Below the pieces are notes generated by a model, which did not search any database, was not told the DNA's origin, and saw only the letters and a program-made list of their open reading frames with translations. A program made the position numbers and the translations under genes. This document shows positions 1 to 9,200 of a DNA stretch of 64,000 bases, in pieces. Source of the DNA: Xanthomonas arboricola (lineage in GTDB: Bacteria; Pseudomonadota; Gammaproteobacteria; Xanthomonadales; Xanthomonadaceae); assembly GCF_002940665.1 (NCBI RefSeq), contig NZ_MIGY01000003.1, positions 599,572 through 663,571 on the forward strand, in the 5' to 3' direction. The first letter of the stretch is position 1; each line of letters opens with the position of its first letter.

Positions 1-290
1 AACACTTCCTCGTAGTCGTAGCCCTGCCCACCGCCGTAACTGGGCGGGGCCTGGAACTCGTCGCCCGGGCGGAAGCCCTGCGCCTTGAGCTGGTCGTAAG
101 CCTTGCGCTTGGCCGGGTCGCGCAGCGCCTCGTAGGCTTCGTTGATCGCCTTGAACTTGTCTTCGGCGCCAGCCTCCTTGCTGACGTCGGGGTGGTACTT
201 GCGCGCCAGCCGGCGGTAGGCGGTCTTGATCTCCGCATCGCCTGCGCTGGGCTCCACGCCCAGCGTTGCGTAGTAATCCTTGAATTCCAT
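1..290 (-). CDS. cbpA: DnaJ-like curved DNA-binding protein, N-terminal part (cut by window edge)
   Basis: Reading left from the ATG at 290, the product opens [17 protein letters not shown] and carries the J-domain HPD tripeptide ([12 protein letters not shown]), followed by a Gly-rich stretch ([14 protein letters not shown]). This is the J-domain that stimulates DnaK ATPase, in the CbpA/DnaJ type II arrangement where a G/F linker leads to C-terminal substrate-binding domains. Those domains lie outside the window. It sits about 140 bases downstream of hsp20 on the same strand, so heat-shock co-expression is likely. The gene name rests on the N-terminus only; another DnaJ-class co-chaperone is possible. 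Confidence 0.9.
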   Translation of the reverse strand, partial: MEFKDYYATLGVEPSAGDAEIKTAYRRLARKYHPDVSKEAGAEDKFKAINEAYEALRDPAKRKAYDQLKAQGFRPGDEFQAPPSYGGGQGYDYEEV

Positions 291-430
291 CTAATCACCT
301 CTGAAAAAAACGGCCCGCAGCCGAGGCCACGAGCCAGTCATATCGCAGCCGGGCGGGCAACCGCACCTATTCTACGGTGCAGTTGCCGCCGGGAAGCGAA
401 GCACGCCGCTTCGCTCCAGGGTTTGCTGCC

Positions 431-907
431 TTACTGCACGGTGCTGCCGCCGGTGTCCTGGCCGTTGCCAACCTGGATGCGGCGCGGGGTGGCCGCCGGG
501 CGCTTGGGGATGCGGATTTCCAGCACGCCGTTGTGCCCGGTTGCGGTGATGCCGTCGGCATCGGCACTGTCGGGCAGCGCGAAGCGACGATGGAAGCTGC
601 CGTAGCGGCGCTCGATGCGCGAGAAGCGCTCGGTTTCGGTGCTGGACTCGCCCTTGCGCTCGCCCTTGATCGACAGGATGCCCTTGTCCATCTGCACCTC
701 GATCTGGGCGGGGTCGATGCCTGGCAGGTCGGCATACAGCACGAAGTGGTTGGCCTCTTCCTTGATGTCCACGCGCGGCACCCACTGCGCGGTCACCACC
801 GCCGATTCGTCGGTGTCGCCGTTCTGCTCGAAGAAACGGTCGAACACGTGCTTGATCTCGTTTTGCAGCGCATGGGTGGGCCACTGGGGATAACGAACGA
901 TGTTCAT
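431..907 (-). CDS. Hsp20 / alpha-crystallin small heat-shock protein
   Basis: The 158-residue product is an ATP-independent holdase of the Hsp20 family that binds unfolding cytoplasmic proteins. A short N-terminal arm (about 1-42) is followed by the alpha-crystallin beta-sandwich (about 43-140), with the typical segment VPRVDIKEEANHFVLYADLPG, the closing GVLEIRIPK strand and an IP motif. A GGAGG Shine-Dalgarno sequence lies 7 bases before the ATG. A sigma-32-like promoter sits upstream, and a dnaJ-like gene follows on the same strand, so the two form a chaperone unit. Length is normal for class A bacterial sHSPs. Confidence 0.95.
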   Translation of the reverse strand: MNIVRYPQWPTHALQNEIKHVFDRFFEQNGDTDESAVVTAQWVPRVDIKEEANHFVLYADLPGIDPAQIEVQMDKGILSIKGERKGESSTETERFSRIERRYGSFHRRFALPDSADADGITATGHNGVLEIRIPKRPAATPRRIQVGNGQDTGGSTVQ

Positions 908-978
908 TGCGAGCCTCCAAAAGGTTGGGTGAGGGGCCGGCTGCCGCGGCGTGCGCCATTGCGCCGGCCATGTGCGTC

Positions 979-1006
979 AGATAGGCGTGCCGCTGCGGAT
1001 TTCAAG
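979..1006 (-). promoter_or_regulatory. Heat-shock (sigma-32-type) promoter for hsp20
   Basis: On the minus strand the sequence reads CTTGAAA, 14 bases, then CCTATCT. This closely fits the sigma-32 consensus (CTTGAAA, 11-16 bases, CCCCATnT). It lies about 70 bases upstream of the hsp20 start and points toward it. The -35 element is perfect and the -10 is partial. Confidence 0.65.
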
Positions 1007-1069
1007 CGCGTTGACGCGCTTTTCCCTCGCCCCTTTCTAGACTTCGTTCAGCCGCAGGAGCCCAGCCCC

Positions 1070-1552
1070 ATGACCATCCACGTTGGTGACCGCATTCCCG
1101 AAGTCGTGCTCAAGCGCCTGCGCGAGGGCATCGAGGCAGTCGACACCCACAGCCTGTTCGCCGGCCGCAAGGTGCTGCTGTTCGCGGTGCCGGGCGCCTT
1201 TACTCCGACCTGCTCGGCCAAACACCTGCCGGGCTATGTGGAGCACTTCGACGCATTCCGCAAACGCGGCATCGAGGTGCTGTGCACCGCGGTCAACGAC
1301 CCGTTCGTGATGCAGGCCTGGGGCCGCAGCCAGCTGATCCCCGACGGCCTGCACCTGCTGCCCGACGGCAACGCCGAACTGGCCCGCGCACTGGGCCTGG
1401 AGATCGACGCCAGCGGCTCGGGCATGGGCCTGCGCTCGCGCCGCTACGCACTGTATGCCGACGACGCCGTGGTCAAGGCCTTGTTCGTCGAAGAACCCGG
1501 CGAATTCAAGGTGTCTGCCGCCGATTACGTGCTGCAGCACCTGCCCGATTGA
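1070..1552 (+). CDS. Prx5-family peroxiredoxin
   Basis: A 160-residue thiol peroxidase that reduces hydrogen peroxide and alkyl hydroperoxides in the cytoplasm. The Prx5 signature PGAFTPTC places the peroxidatic cysteine at residue 48, and a second Cys is at 72 (EVLCTAVNDPF). The WGR motif and the C-terminal GEFKVSAAD region are also family-typical. An open frame extends far upstream, but ATG 1070 is preceded by GCAGGAG and opens the conserved MTIHVGDRIPE. It is unclear whether glutaredoxin or glutathione regenerates it. The next gene is a ferritin-like protein 43 bases downstream, suggesting one oxidative/iron-stress transcript. Confidence 0.93.
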   Translation: MTIHVGDRIPEVVLKRLREGIEAVDTHSLFAGRKVLLFAVPGAFTPTCSAKHLPGYVEHFDAFRKRGIEVLCTAVNDPFVMQAWGRSQLIPDGLHLLPDGNAELARALGLEIDASGSGMGLRSRRYALYADDAVVKALFVEEPGEFKVSAADYVLQHLPD

Positions 1553-1595
1553 TGCATTGATTCCCCCCAACCACTCAGAAGGAAACCGGCCAGCC

Positions 1596-2156
1596 ATGTC
1601 TAACCAGCCAGCCAAGCAACTCCCCGACGGCATCACCGATACCGCCACCTTGCGCAGCCGCGCACGCCAGAGCATCGAAGACGGTGCCATCACCGAGAGC
1701 TACCACGCCGACCGCGAGGCGGTGATCGAGCTGCTCAACACTGCACTGGCCACCGAATACGTGTGCACCTTGCGGTATTACCGCCATTACTTCATGGCCA
1801 AGGGCATGCTTGCCGACGCGGTCAAGGGCGAGTTCCTGGAGCATGCGCAGCAGGAACAGGCGCACGCACACAGGCTCGCCGAGCGCATCGTGCAGCTGGG
1901 CGGCGAACCGGACCTCAACCCGGACACCCTGACCAAGCGCTCGCATGCCGAATACAAGGAAGGCACCGACCTGCGCGACATGGTCAAGGAAAACCTGATC
2001 GCCGAGCGCATTGCCATCGACAGCTACCGCGAGATGATCGATTTCATCGGCGACAAGGACACCACCACCAAGCGCATCCTGGAAGACATCCTGGCCCAGG
2101 AAGAAGAGCATGCCGACGAGTTCGCCGACCTGCTGGAAGGCTGGATCGGCGAGTGA
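1596..2156 (+). CDS. Ferritin-like (bacterioferritin/DPS-type) protein
   Basis: A 186-residue four-helix-bundle protein. Carboxylate and histidine ligands occur in the expected places: a Glu in helix A (NTALATEYVCTLRYY), EHAQQEQAHAHR in helix B, ENLIAERIAIDSYREM in helix C, and AQEEEHADEFADL in helix D. Such proteins oxidise and store iron or protect DNA from Fenton chemistry. No heme-ligand methionine typical of true bacterioferritin can be assigned with confidence, so the neutral name is used. The start is ATG 1596 after AGAAGGAAA. It follows the peroxiredoxin closely and ends before a strong terminator, consistent with a two-gene oxidative-stress operon. Confidence 0.88.
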   Translation: MSNQPAKQLPDGITDTATLRSRARQSIEDGAITESYHADREAVIELLNTALATEYVCTLRYYRHYFMAKGMLADAVKGEFLEHAQQEQAHAHRLAERIVQLGGEPDLNPDTLTKRSHAEYKEGTDLRDMVKENLIAERIAIDSYREMIDFIGDKDTTTKRILEDILAQEEEHADEFADLLEGWIGE

Positions 2157-2255
2157 GCTAAGTCTTGCAACGTAGCGATGAGCGTTGCGAGCGATGATCG
2201 GTATCGACATTCACAGTGACGTTGAAAGTTGAAATCGACTCGATGATTTAAGCAA

Positions 2256-2285
2256 ACAGGGCGCCTTGAGCGCCCTGTCTGTTTT
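2256..2285 (+). terminator. Rho-independent terminator after the peroxiredoxin-ferritin pair
   Basis: A perfect 9-bp stem ACAGGGCGC / GCGCCCTGT with a 5-base loop is followed by CTGTTTTC. It lies 100 bases after the ferritin-like stop codon. Confidence 0.8.
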
Positions 2286-2320
2286 CTGTGCCGCAGGATG
2301 GTGTGTGGTTGCCTGTGGCG

Positions 2321-2388
2321 GTAGGAGCGCACCCGGGCGCGACGTGGCATTCCCGGTAACGCCCCATCGCGCCCGGGTGCGCTCCTAC
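2321..2388. repeat. REP-like palindrome (22-bp arms beginning GTAGGAGCG)
   Basis: Arms 2321-2342 and 2367-2388 are perfect inverted copies, 22 bp each, around a 24-base loop. The outer end GTAGGAGCGC matches the palindrome at 6204-6270. It sits in the convergent gap between the ferritin-like gene and pbpC, the usual position for REP/BIME-type elements. Confidence 0.8.
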
Positions 2389-2426
2389 GGGTGTGTGCAC
2401 ACTGGTCGGGCGCAGCACGTGTCCGG

Positions 2427-4847
2427 TCAACGCAATACGCGGAAGCGCAGCTGCGTCCAGGCACCGTCGCTGGCCATTGCGGTGAGCGTATGCGTGCCGA
2501 CCTCTTCGAAATCGCGCTGAAATCCCTGGCGTGCGTTGGTCTGTGCGATCCAGCGGCCGTCCAGCAACCAGTCGATGCGCGCGTCGCTGCCCAGGGCGCG
2601 CAGCTGCAGGCGCACCGGACGCGAGGTGGCATTGGCACGCGCCAGCGTGGCGCGATCGCTCAGCCCGTCGATACGCAGCACACCGCCCCCGGTCATGCGC
2701 CCATCGGGCAGACAGTCCGCCGCAAGTGGCGGCAGTTGCGCAGCATTGCGCTCGGCGGTGCTGAGCCAGGGCGAGACCAATGCCGGCCAGCGCGCCACTG
2801 CATGCGGCACGCGTTCATGCGCCTGGCTGCACTCCTGCGACAGCCGCTGGCCGCTGCGCGCATCCACGTCGAAATGCAGCTGCCCGCTTTGCCATAGCCG
2901 TGCGTCGCGCTCGGCAAAGGTGGGCGGCACTGCGCCATCGAGCACGTAGGCGTCGGCGCGGCGTGCGCATTGCGCCGGCGGTGTCTGCTCGGCGGCGCCG
3001 CCGAGCGGCCAGCAGATGTCCAGCGCCTGCACGGTGGCCGGCATCGGCACCGGCGCGCTATCGCCGGCGCTGCGCGGCAAGGCATCGATGACTTCGAACA
3101 TCAGCGGCAGTGCGGTGACGGCGCCGTACTGGCCCGGCAGCGGCGTACCGTCCGGACGCCCCACCCACACCCCGACCGTGTAGCGACGCGTGCCGCCGAT
3201 CGCCCACGCATCGCGGTAGCCATAGCTGGTGCCGGTCTTCCAGGCCACACCCGGGCGCGTGGCGGTGTCGAAGGTGCCGCTGCCGTACCCAGGGCGCGGA
3301 TTGCGTTGCAGGATCTCGCGCACGATCCAGGCCGCACCCGGCGACATCAGCCGGCGCTCGATGCGCGGATCGTCCGGCGTATAGCGCACGCGCCCGGCGA
3401 TACCGCCACGATTGAGCGCCGCAAATGCACCGACCAGTTCCTGCAATTGCGCGCCTGTGCCACCCAGGATCAACGCCAGATTGGGCACGCTGCCGTGCGC
3501 AAAACGCAGCTCGATCCCGGCATTGGACAGCCGCGCAGCAAACCGCGCCGGGCCGATCCGGTCGAGCAGGTCCACCGCCGGCACGTTCAGCGACAACCGC
3601 AACGCCGTCGCCGCGCTCACCGGCCCATTGAACGCCGCATCGAAATTGCCGGGCCGGTAGCTGCCAAAACTCTGCGGCGCATCCACCAACAGGCTTTCGG
3701 AGTGGATCAACCCATCGTCCAATGCCATGCCGTACAGGAACGGCTTGAGCGTGGAACCGGGCGAGCGCCAGGCCTGCACCATGTCCACATGCCCCAGCCG
3801 CTTGCGATCGCCGAAGCTGGCCGAGCCCACATACGCGCGCGCTTCCATGGTGGCGTTGTCCACCACCAGCAATGCCGCGGAGGTGCGCTCGGGCAGCTGC
3901 GAAAAGTATGTCGTGACGCGTTCTTCCAGGGTGCGCTGCAGCTCCACATCCAGCGTGGTCACGATGCGTGCCGCGCGCGGTTGCGCGCTGTGCAACCGCT
4001 GCGCGAGCAGCGCCGCATGCAACGGCGGCTTGAGCGAGCGCGTCACCACCGGCTCGATTCGCGCATCGTCCACCTGCGCGCGCGACCACACGCCCAGCTC
4101 CACCATGCGATCGAGCACCTTGTCGCGCGCGCGTTGCGCGGCCTCGGGATGGCGATCCGGGCGCAGGCGGCTGGGCGATTGCGGCAACACCGCCAGCAGC
4201 GCAGCCTCGGCCTGCGACAAGGCCTTGGCTGGCTTGCCCAGGTACGCCCAGCTGGCCGCTTCCACGCCTTCGATGGTGCCGCCATAGGGCGCGCGCTCCA
4301 GATACAGCGTCAGAATCTCGCGCTTGCTCAGGTGCGCTTCCAGCTGCAGCGCGCGCAGCAGCTGCTTGGCCTTGCCCCACGGCGTGCGCGTATGCGGGTC
4401 GAGGATGCGCGCCACCTGCATGGTCAACGTCGAACCGCCGGAGACGATGTGCCCCTGCCCGATCCACTGCCCGCCGGCACGCAGCAGGCCCCACGGATTG
4501 ACCCCGGGATGGCGCCAGAACCAGCGGTCCTCGTAACTGAGCAACGCCTGCAGATACAGCGGCGACACACTCTGCGGGCTGGCCGGATAGCGCCACACCC
4601 CGTTGCGGTCGGCGAACGCGCGCAGCGGCGTGCCATCGCGTGCCACCACCAGCGTGGAGGTGTCCCGTGATTTGGGTAGCGGCAGTGGGAAGGCCAGGTC
4701 CAGCAACAACCCCGCAGACAACAGTGCCACCGCGCCCCAGCGCAGCCCCGTCAACCAGCGCCGGCCACGCCGGGCCACAGCATCCTTGCCAGCGGCGCGT
4801 TCCTGCGTCCGGTCGGTCCTTGCCTGTGCGTACTGCTGCTCATCCAT
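2427..4847 (-). CDS. pbpC: Penicillin-binding protein 1C (transglycosylase/transpeptidase)
   Basis: A bifunctional class A PBP that polymerises and crosslinks peptidoglycan in the periplasm. Residue numbers are approximate. An N-terminal membrane anchor (WGAVALLSAGLLLDLAF) is followed by the GT51 domain (SYEDRWFWRHPG, GGSTLTMQVARIL). Next is the transpeptidase domain with SxxK (SPGSTLKPF), SxN (SLN) and KTG (KTGTSYGYR). The BiPBP_C domain characteristic of PBP1C closes the protein. An upstream in-frame TTG at 4868 could add seven residues; ATG 4847 is preferred because it opens MDEQQYAQ. In many proteobacteria pbpC pairs with the alpha-2-macroglobulin gene yfhM, here 1.4 kb upstream on the same strand. 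Confidence 0.95.
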   Translation of the reverse strand: MDEQQYAQARTDRTQERAAGKDAVARRGRRWLTGLRWGAVALLSAGLLLDLAFPLPLPKSRDTSTLVVARDGTPLRAFADRNGVWRYPASPQSVSPLYLQALLSYEDRWFWRHPGVNPWGLLRAGGQWIGQGHIVSGGSTLTMQVARILDPHTRTPWGKAKQLLRALQLEAHLSKREILTLYLERAPYGGTIEGVEAASWAYLGKPAKALSQAEAALLAVLPQSPSRLRPDRHPEAAQRARDKVLDRMVELGVWSRAQVDDARIEPVVTRSLKPPLHAALLAQRLHSAQPRAARIVTTLDVELQRTLEERVTTYFSQLPERTSAALLVVDNATMEARAYVGSASFGDRKRLGHVDMVQAWRSPGSTLKPFLYGMALDDGLIHSESLLVDAPQSFGSYRPGNFDAAFNGPVSAATALRLSLNVPAVDLLDRIGPARFAARLSNAGIELRFAHGSVPNLALILGGTGAQLQELVGAFAALNRGGIAGRVRYTPDDPRIERRLMSPGAAWIVREILQRNPRPGYGSGTFDTATRPGVAWKTGTSYGYRDAWAIGGTRRYTVGVWVGRPDGTPLPGQYGAVTALPLMFEVIDALPRSAGDSAPVPMPATVQALDICWPLGGAAEQTPPAQCARRADAYVLDGAVPPTFAERDARLWQSGQLHFDVDARSGQRLSQECSQAHERVPHAVARWPALVSPWLSTAERNAAQLPPLAADCLPDGRMTGGGVLRIDGLSDRATLARANATSRPVRLQLRALGSDARIDWLLDGRWIAQTNARQGFQRDFEEVGTHTLTAMASDGAWTQLRFRVLR

Positions 4848-4958
4848 CCTGCCAAGGATGCAGGGCAAAACGCATTTCGGCCACCATCGCGCGCGGCGAG
4901 CCGCGGCATTGAGCGATCAACGTGACTGCACGCTCCTGCTTGCGCGACGACAGGCGCG

Positions 4959-5735
4959 CTAGCCCGCCACGCCCGCGTGCGGCGAGCGACGCGGCCTTAC
5001 GAACAGCCGCAGCAGCCCCATCGCCAGGAACACCGCAGACAGGCGCAACGCAATGCCGAGCCAGCCGCTGGCGGCCGAATCGGAGACCGTAAAGACCGTC
5101 CAGGCCGCGTTGAGCGAGACATGCAACACCCAGCCACTCCAGATCGTGTAGCCATCCTGCGCGTCCACGATGGCAAACAGCAGCGCACCGATGCCGGTAA
5201 TGGCGAAGATCAGCAACGCCTCACCGCCTCCACCGCCCGCCCCGAGCCAATGCACGCCGCCAAACACAACCGCCTGTAGCAGCGCAGCGGTTGCCGGACG
5301 CCAGGCCAGCGCACGGCAGGCAAAGACGAAGCCGAAACCGCGAAACACGATCTCCTCGGCCAACGGAAACAGCAGCGCCAACCACAGCAGGCCCAGCAGA
5401 TCGTCGGTGCCGGCCGAGCTGGACTGCGTCCACAGCCCCAGCCAACACGGCAGTGTGGCCAGCAGCGTCAGCACAGGGCCGCGTAAGCCGTTCCAACGCA
5501 ACCCCAGACGCGTCGCGAGCTCGCCTGGCATGCCAGGACGCAGCAACGCCGCTGCGACGAGCACGACCACGACGCTGAGCAAATTGTCGACAATCCCGCC
5601 GCCGTAAGGCACCGGGATTTTCGGGATTGGAAAACCAAGCGCTTTGGCCACATCGCGCACCTGCAGCGCGACCAGCAGCATCAATAACCAGACGACATGC
5701 GGCGTGAGGCGGCGCAGGGATGTATCGAATGGCAT
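4959..5735 (-). CDS. CPBP-family intramembrane glutamic protease (CAAX-like/Abi)
   Basis: A 258-residue polytopic membrane protein. The CPBP signature is present: EExxxR in AEEIVFRGFG (near 127-136), the second motif FGGVHW and a third His in LHVSLNA. Relatives include Rce1-type prenyl-protein proteases and bacteriocin self-immunity (Abi) proteins; the substrate here is unknown. Hydrophobic segments surround the motifs, with one near the N-terminus (VVWLLMLLVALQV). It lies between pbpC and the alpha-2-macroglobulin gene on the same strand, 111 bases upstream of pbpC, so it may be co-transcribed. Confidence 0.88.
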   Translation of the reverse strand: MPFDTSLRRLTPHVVWLLMLLVALQVRDVAKALGFPIPKIPVPYGGGIVDNLLSVVVVLVAAALLRPGMPGELATRLGLRWNGLRGPVLTLLATLPCWLGLWTQSSSAGTDDLLGLLWLALLFPLAEEIVFRGFGFVFACRALAWRPATAALLQAVVFGGVHWLGAGGGGGEALLIFAITGIGALLFAIVDAQDGYTIWSGWVLHVSLNAAWTVFTVSDSAASGWLGIALRLSAVFLAMGLLRLFVRPRRSPHAGVAG

Positions 5736-5870
5736 GCAGACGTCCTTGCGTGCAAACAGGACCTGACTATACCGCTGGCAACGACATCACCGCCGTACCA
5801 GGCCGCACGCGGCGCGACGACACTGCGCTCGCCTCGCGCGCCAGCTGCATGCGGCGATGCAACGCGACGC

Positions 5871-6165
5871 TCACCGCTGCTCCAGCGCAGCGCGATAGCG
5901 CAGCAAGGCCTCCGGCGCGTCGGTCTGGATGATCGACACGCCCTCGCGGTACGGGCGGCCCCAGACCCTGTCGGGAATCACGCTCGGCATCGGCGTCGCC
6001 ACCGTAGCCGGCGATGAAGCCTTCCCACAGCGCGTTGACCATCAGCCGCACGCTGTACGCCTTGCTCGCTGCAAACAACCCCGGCAGCTGCGCTGCCGAC
6101 ATCTTGGGCAGCCCGAGAGCGCTGATCATCGCTGCACGCTGGCCCAGCCACGCAAACGCTTGCAT
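5871..6165 (-). pseudogene. Remnant of a glycerophosphodiester phosphodiesterase-like gene
   Basis: Two adjacent minus-strand frames join into one plausible C-terminus. The first gives MVNALWEGFIAGYGGDADAERD. After a shift near 5990, the second gives WGRPYREGVSIIQTDAPEA and LLRYRAALEQR before a stop at 5871. The IQTDxPxxLLxYR ending is typical of GDPD-family phosphodiesterases. The N-terminal catalytic half (HRG, EP motifs) is absent, so this is a truncated and frameshifted remnant. The family name rests on a short segment. It sits directly before a palindromic repeat, a common place for deletion end points. Confidence 0.5.
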
Positions 6166-6203
6166 CGGCGTCGGACGCTCGCTGCGGTGAGGAAATCCCG
6201 AAC

Positions 6204-6270
6204 GTAGGAGCGCGCCAGCGCGCGATGGGGCGTTACAAGTACGTCCCATCGCGCGCTGGCGCGCTCCTAC
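6204..6270. repeat. Palindromic repeat with 26-bp perfect arms
   Basis: Arms 6204-6229 and 6245-6270 are exact inverted copies of 26 bp with a 15-base loop. The outer end GTAGGAGCGCGCCAGCGCG resembles the element at 2321. It is located just after the alpha-2-macroglobulin stop codon, where it could act as a transcript-end stabiliser or terminator. A REP-like family is inferred. Confidence 0.8.
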
Positions 6271-6279
6271 CTCGTTGTG

Positions 6280-9200
6280 CTACGGCTGCACTACCGTCAT
6301 CGTCGCAGGCGTGCTGCGCCCCACGCCGCGCAGCTCCGGGCGATACATGTCTTCCACCAACGATGGCGGCACCGTGTACGTGCCCGGGGTGACTGCGCGC
6401 ACCAGGTAATACAGCTGCGCCTTGCTCCCCGAGGACAGCGCCAGCGCGGCCACATAGCGGTCGTCGCGGAATTCTTCGTGCTTGACGTCGGCGGCGCTGG
6501 AACGCTCGCTGATGCCGATGCCGTCCACCACCACGTCGGCCCACTGCTTGGCATCGCCGAGGTTGAAGTTCTCGATCTCCAGACCGGCCGGCAACAGGTC
6601 GGTCAGCAGCGCGTCCGGCATGTTGCTGTTGGCGGTGATGCTGACGCGCACGATCAGCGCTTCGCCTTCCTTCAATGCACGCGGGGTCCATGGTTTGCCA
6701 TCGGTGGTGTACCAGCTGCGCTCCACGCTGAGGTTGCGCGTGTCCGGCTCCGGCGCGCTGCGCGGGATGCCGGCCACTTCCAGGCTGGCGTACATCGGTG
6801 CCTGGCCCTGCGGTGCGAACTGCACGCCGCGCGCCAGGGCGGCGCTGTCGAAACTGCGCCCGAACAGGCGTGCCGGCGCAATCTCCTGCGTCTCGCCGCC
6901 AACAGTCAAGGTACCCGATACCTGCTTGCCCTGCCCGACCATCAAGGCCTTGCCCAAGCGCGCCAGCGCCACCTGCTCCTGCGTGCTCAGCCACAGCCAG
7001 CCGGTGGCGCGACGTGCATCCAGCGCGCGGCCCAGTGCCACTGCGCGGGTGTCGTACTCGGGTTTGGACAAGCCACGCTCGTGCAGCAGCGCCATCATCA
7101 AGGCATCGTCGCGGATCGCGCTGCCGTAATCGGCGAAGTACGGCGGACGCTCGCTGCTGTCCTTGGCAAAGCCCGCCTTGATCGCCGCCTGCCCACGTTT
7201 GGTGTCGCCCTGCAGCGACAACGCCGCGCCCAGATGCACCAGCGACAGGCCGGTCAGCGCCTTGTCGCGCTGGTTGTCGTACAGCGCGCGCAGCGTGCCC
7301 AGCGGGGCGCGGTTGACGCGTGCCAGCACATAGCCGGACCAGGCCTGGTTGGCGAACTTCAGGCTATCGCGGCGGTCCTGCCCGTAGAACTCGTTGCCAC
7401 CGGACAGCAGGTCCTCGCTGAGCCGATTGAGCGCCTTCTGCAGCACATTGTCGGGCACCGCAAAACCGGCGTCCTTGGCGTCGAGCAGGAACTCGGCGAT
7501 ATATGGGGTCAGGCCCGGATTGACGTAGCCGTCGTCGCCCCACATCGAGAAATGCCCGCTGGCGATCTGCATCGAGGCCAGGCGGCCGAATGCGCCTTCC
7601 ATGCGCTCGCGGCGCTTGGCCGCTTCCAGCCCCTTGGTGCCCAGCGCCCTGGCGGTGGCATCGTCGAGCAGGAGCGCGGCGTAGCCCTTGCTGGTGGTCT
7701 GCTCGGCGCAGCCGTACGGATAATCCAACGCACCCTGCAAGGCGCTGGCGAACGGAATCGGCGGCAGCGGGCTGACCACCATGCGCGCGGTTACCGAGCC
7801 GGCCATCAGGCCATCGGCAAAGCCGCTGTCCAGGGTGATCGGCGCCAGCGGATCGAGTACGCGCGTCTGTGCACGCAACACCTGCGGCCAGCCGGCACGC
7901 ACCGGCAGGTCGTAGCTGCGGTCGGCCTTGAAGCCGTTGCCGTCCACGCGCACGCGCACCTTGGCCACGCCATAGCCTTCGGTGGCGCTCAGCGGGAAGC
8001 TCAGCGTCTGCTTGGCGTCCACCCCGAGCTTGACGCTGCGCGCCGCCTCGGCGATGGCCAGCGGGCCGATCCCGGCCACGCGCACAGTGAACTCGCCCGG
8101 CTTGCCGGTGAAGTTCTGCACATCCAGCGTCACCGTGCTGCGGTCGCCCGGTGCCATCACGCGCGGCATGCTGGCCTCGGCCAGGATCGGGGCACGCACC
8201 ACGGTTTCCACCGCGTGGTTGCCGAACCGCGTATCCGAATACACCAACGCCGACACCCGCAGCGTGCCGTTGAAATCCGGCACCGGCAGTTGCACGCGCG
8301 CATTGCCCTTGGCATCGAGCTTCACCGAGCCGGAGAACAGGTCCACGGTCTGCACGCGCGCGGTCGGGCGCTTGGCCTGCGGCAAGGCTTCCAGCGCCAT
8401 GTCGCCGCCGAACTTGAGCCTGCCGCTGGCGCCTTCGAAGCTCTCGATCACGCGGCCATAGATGTCGTAGGCATCGGTGCCCAGACGACGCTGCGCGAAG
8501 AACTGCGCGTTGGCATCGGGCACCGGGAAGCGGGTGATGTTGAGGATGCCCACGTCCACCGCCGAGATGGTCACGTGCGCCGCCTTGCCGGCCAGCTCCG
8601 GCACGCTCACCGTCACCGGCAACGCCTGCTCGGGGCGCATCTGCTTGGGCGCGGCCAGGCCCACCGCCACGCGTCGCGCCTTGCGGTCCATCGGCACATA
8701 CGCCACGCCCACCGCGCGCGCCGGGGTGATCTTGCTCGGCGCACTGCCGCCGCGGAACACCAACGCGGTGACGTACACATCGTGGCGCTCCCACGCGTCG
8801 GTCACCGGAATTTCGAAGCTGCTGCCCGGCTTGACGTCAATGTCCTGCACGTACAGCAGCTTGTCGCTTTCCACCAGCAGCACGCCCTTGCCGGCATGCG
8901 GCGGGGTCAGCGTGACGGTGAGCGTGTCGCCGGCGCGATAGGCGGTCTTGTCCAAGGCCAGCTTGACCTTGTCCGGGCGCGCATCCAGGCCGCGATTTTC
9001 GTCGTTCCAGCTCCAGCCGGCGCGGAACGGGTAACGCGTGGTCAGCCCGGTGGCCGGGTCGAACACGTCCAGGCGGTACTCGCCCCACTCCACCGGGACC
9101 TCGAGCTTGGCGTTGCCGCCGGCAATGTCGAGCGTGCGCGTGTCCTTGTTCTCGAAGCGGCGGGTGAAGTCGTAATCCCAATGGTCGTCGGTGTAGTTCC

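Noticed and set aside
377..1069. N-terminal extension of the peroxiredoxin frame
   Set aside because: It is antisense to hsp20 and its promoter; ATG 1070 has a ribosome site and the conserved family start.
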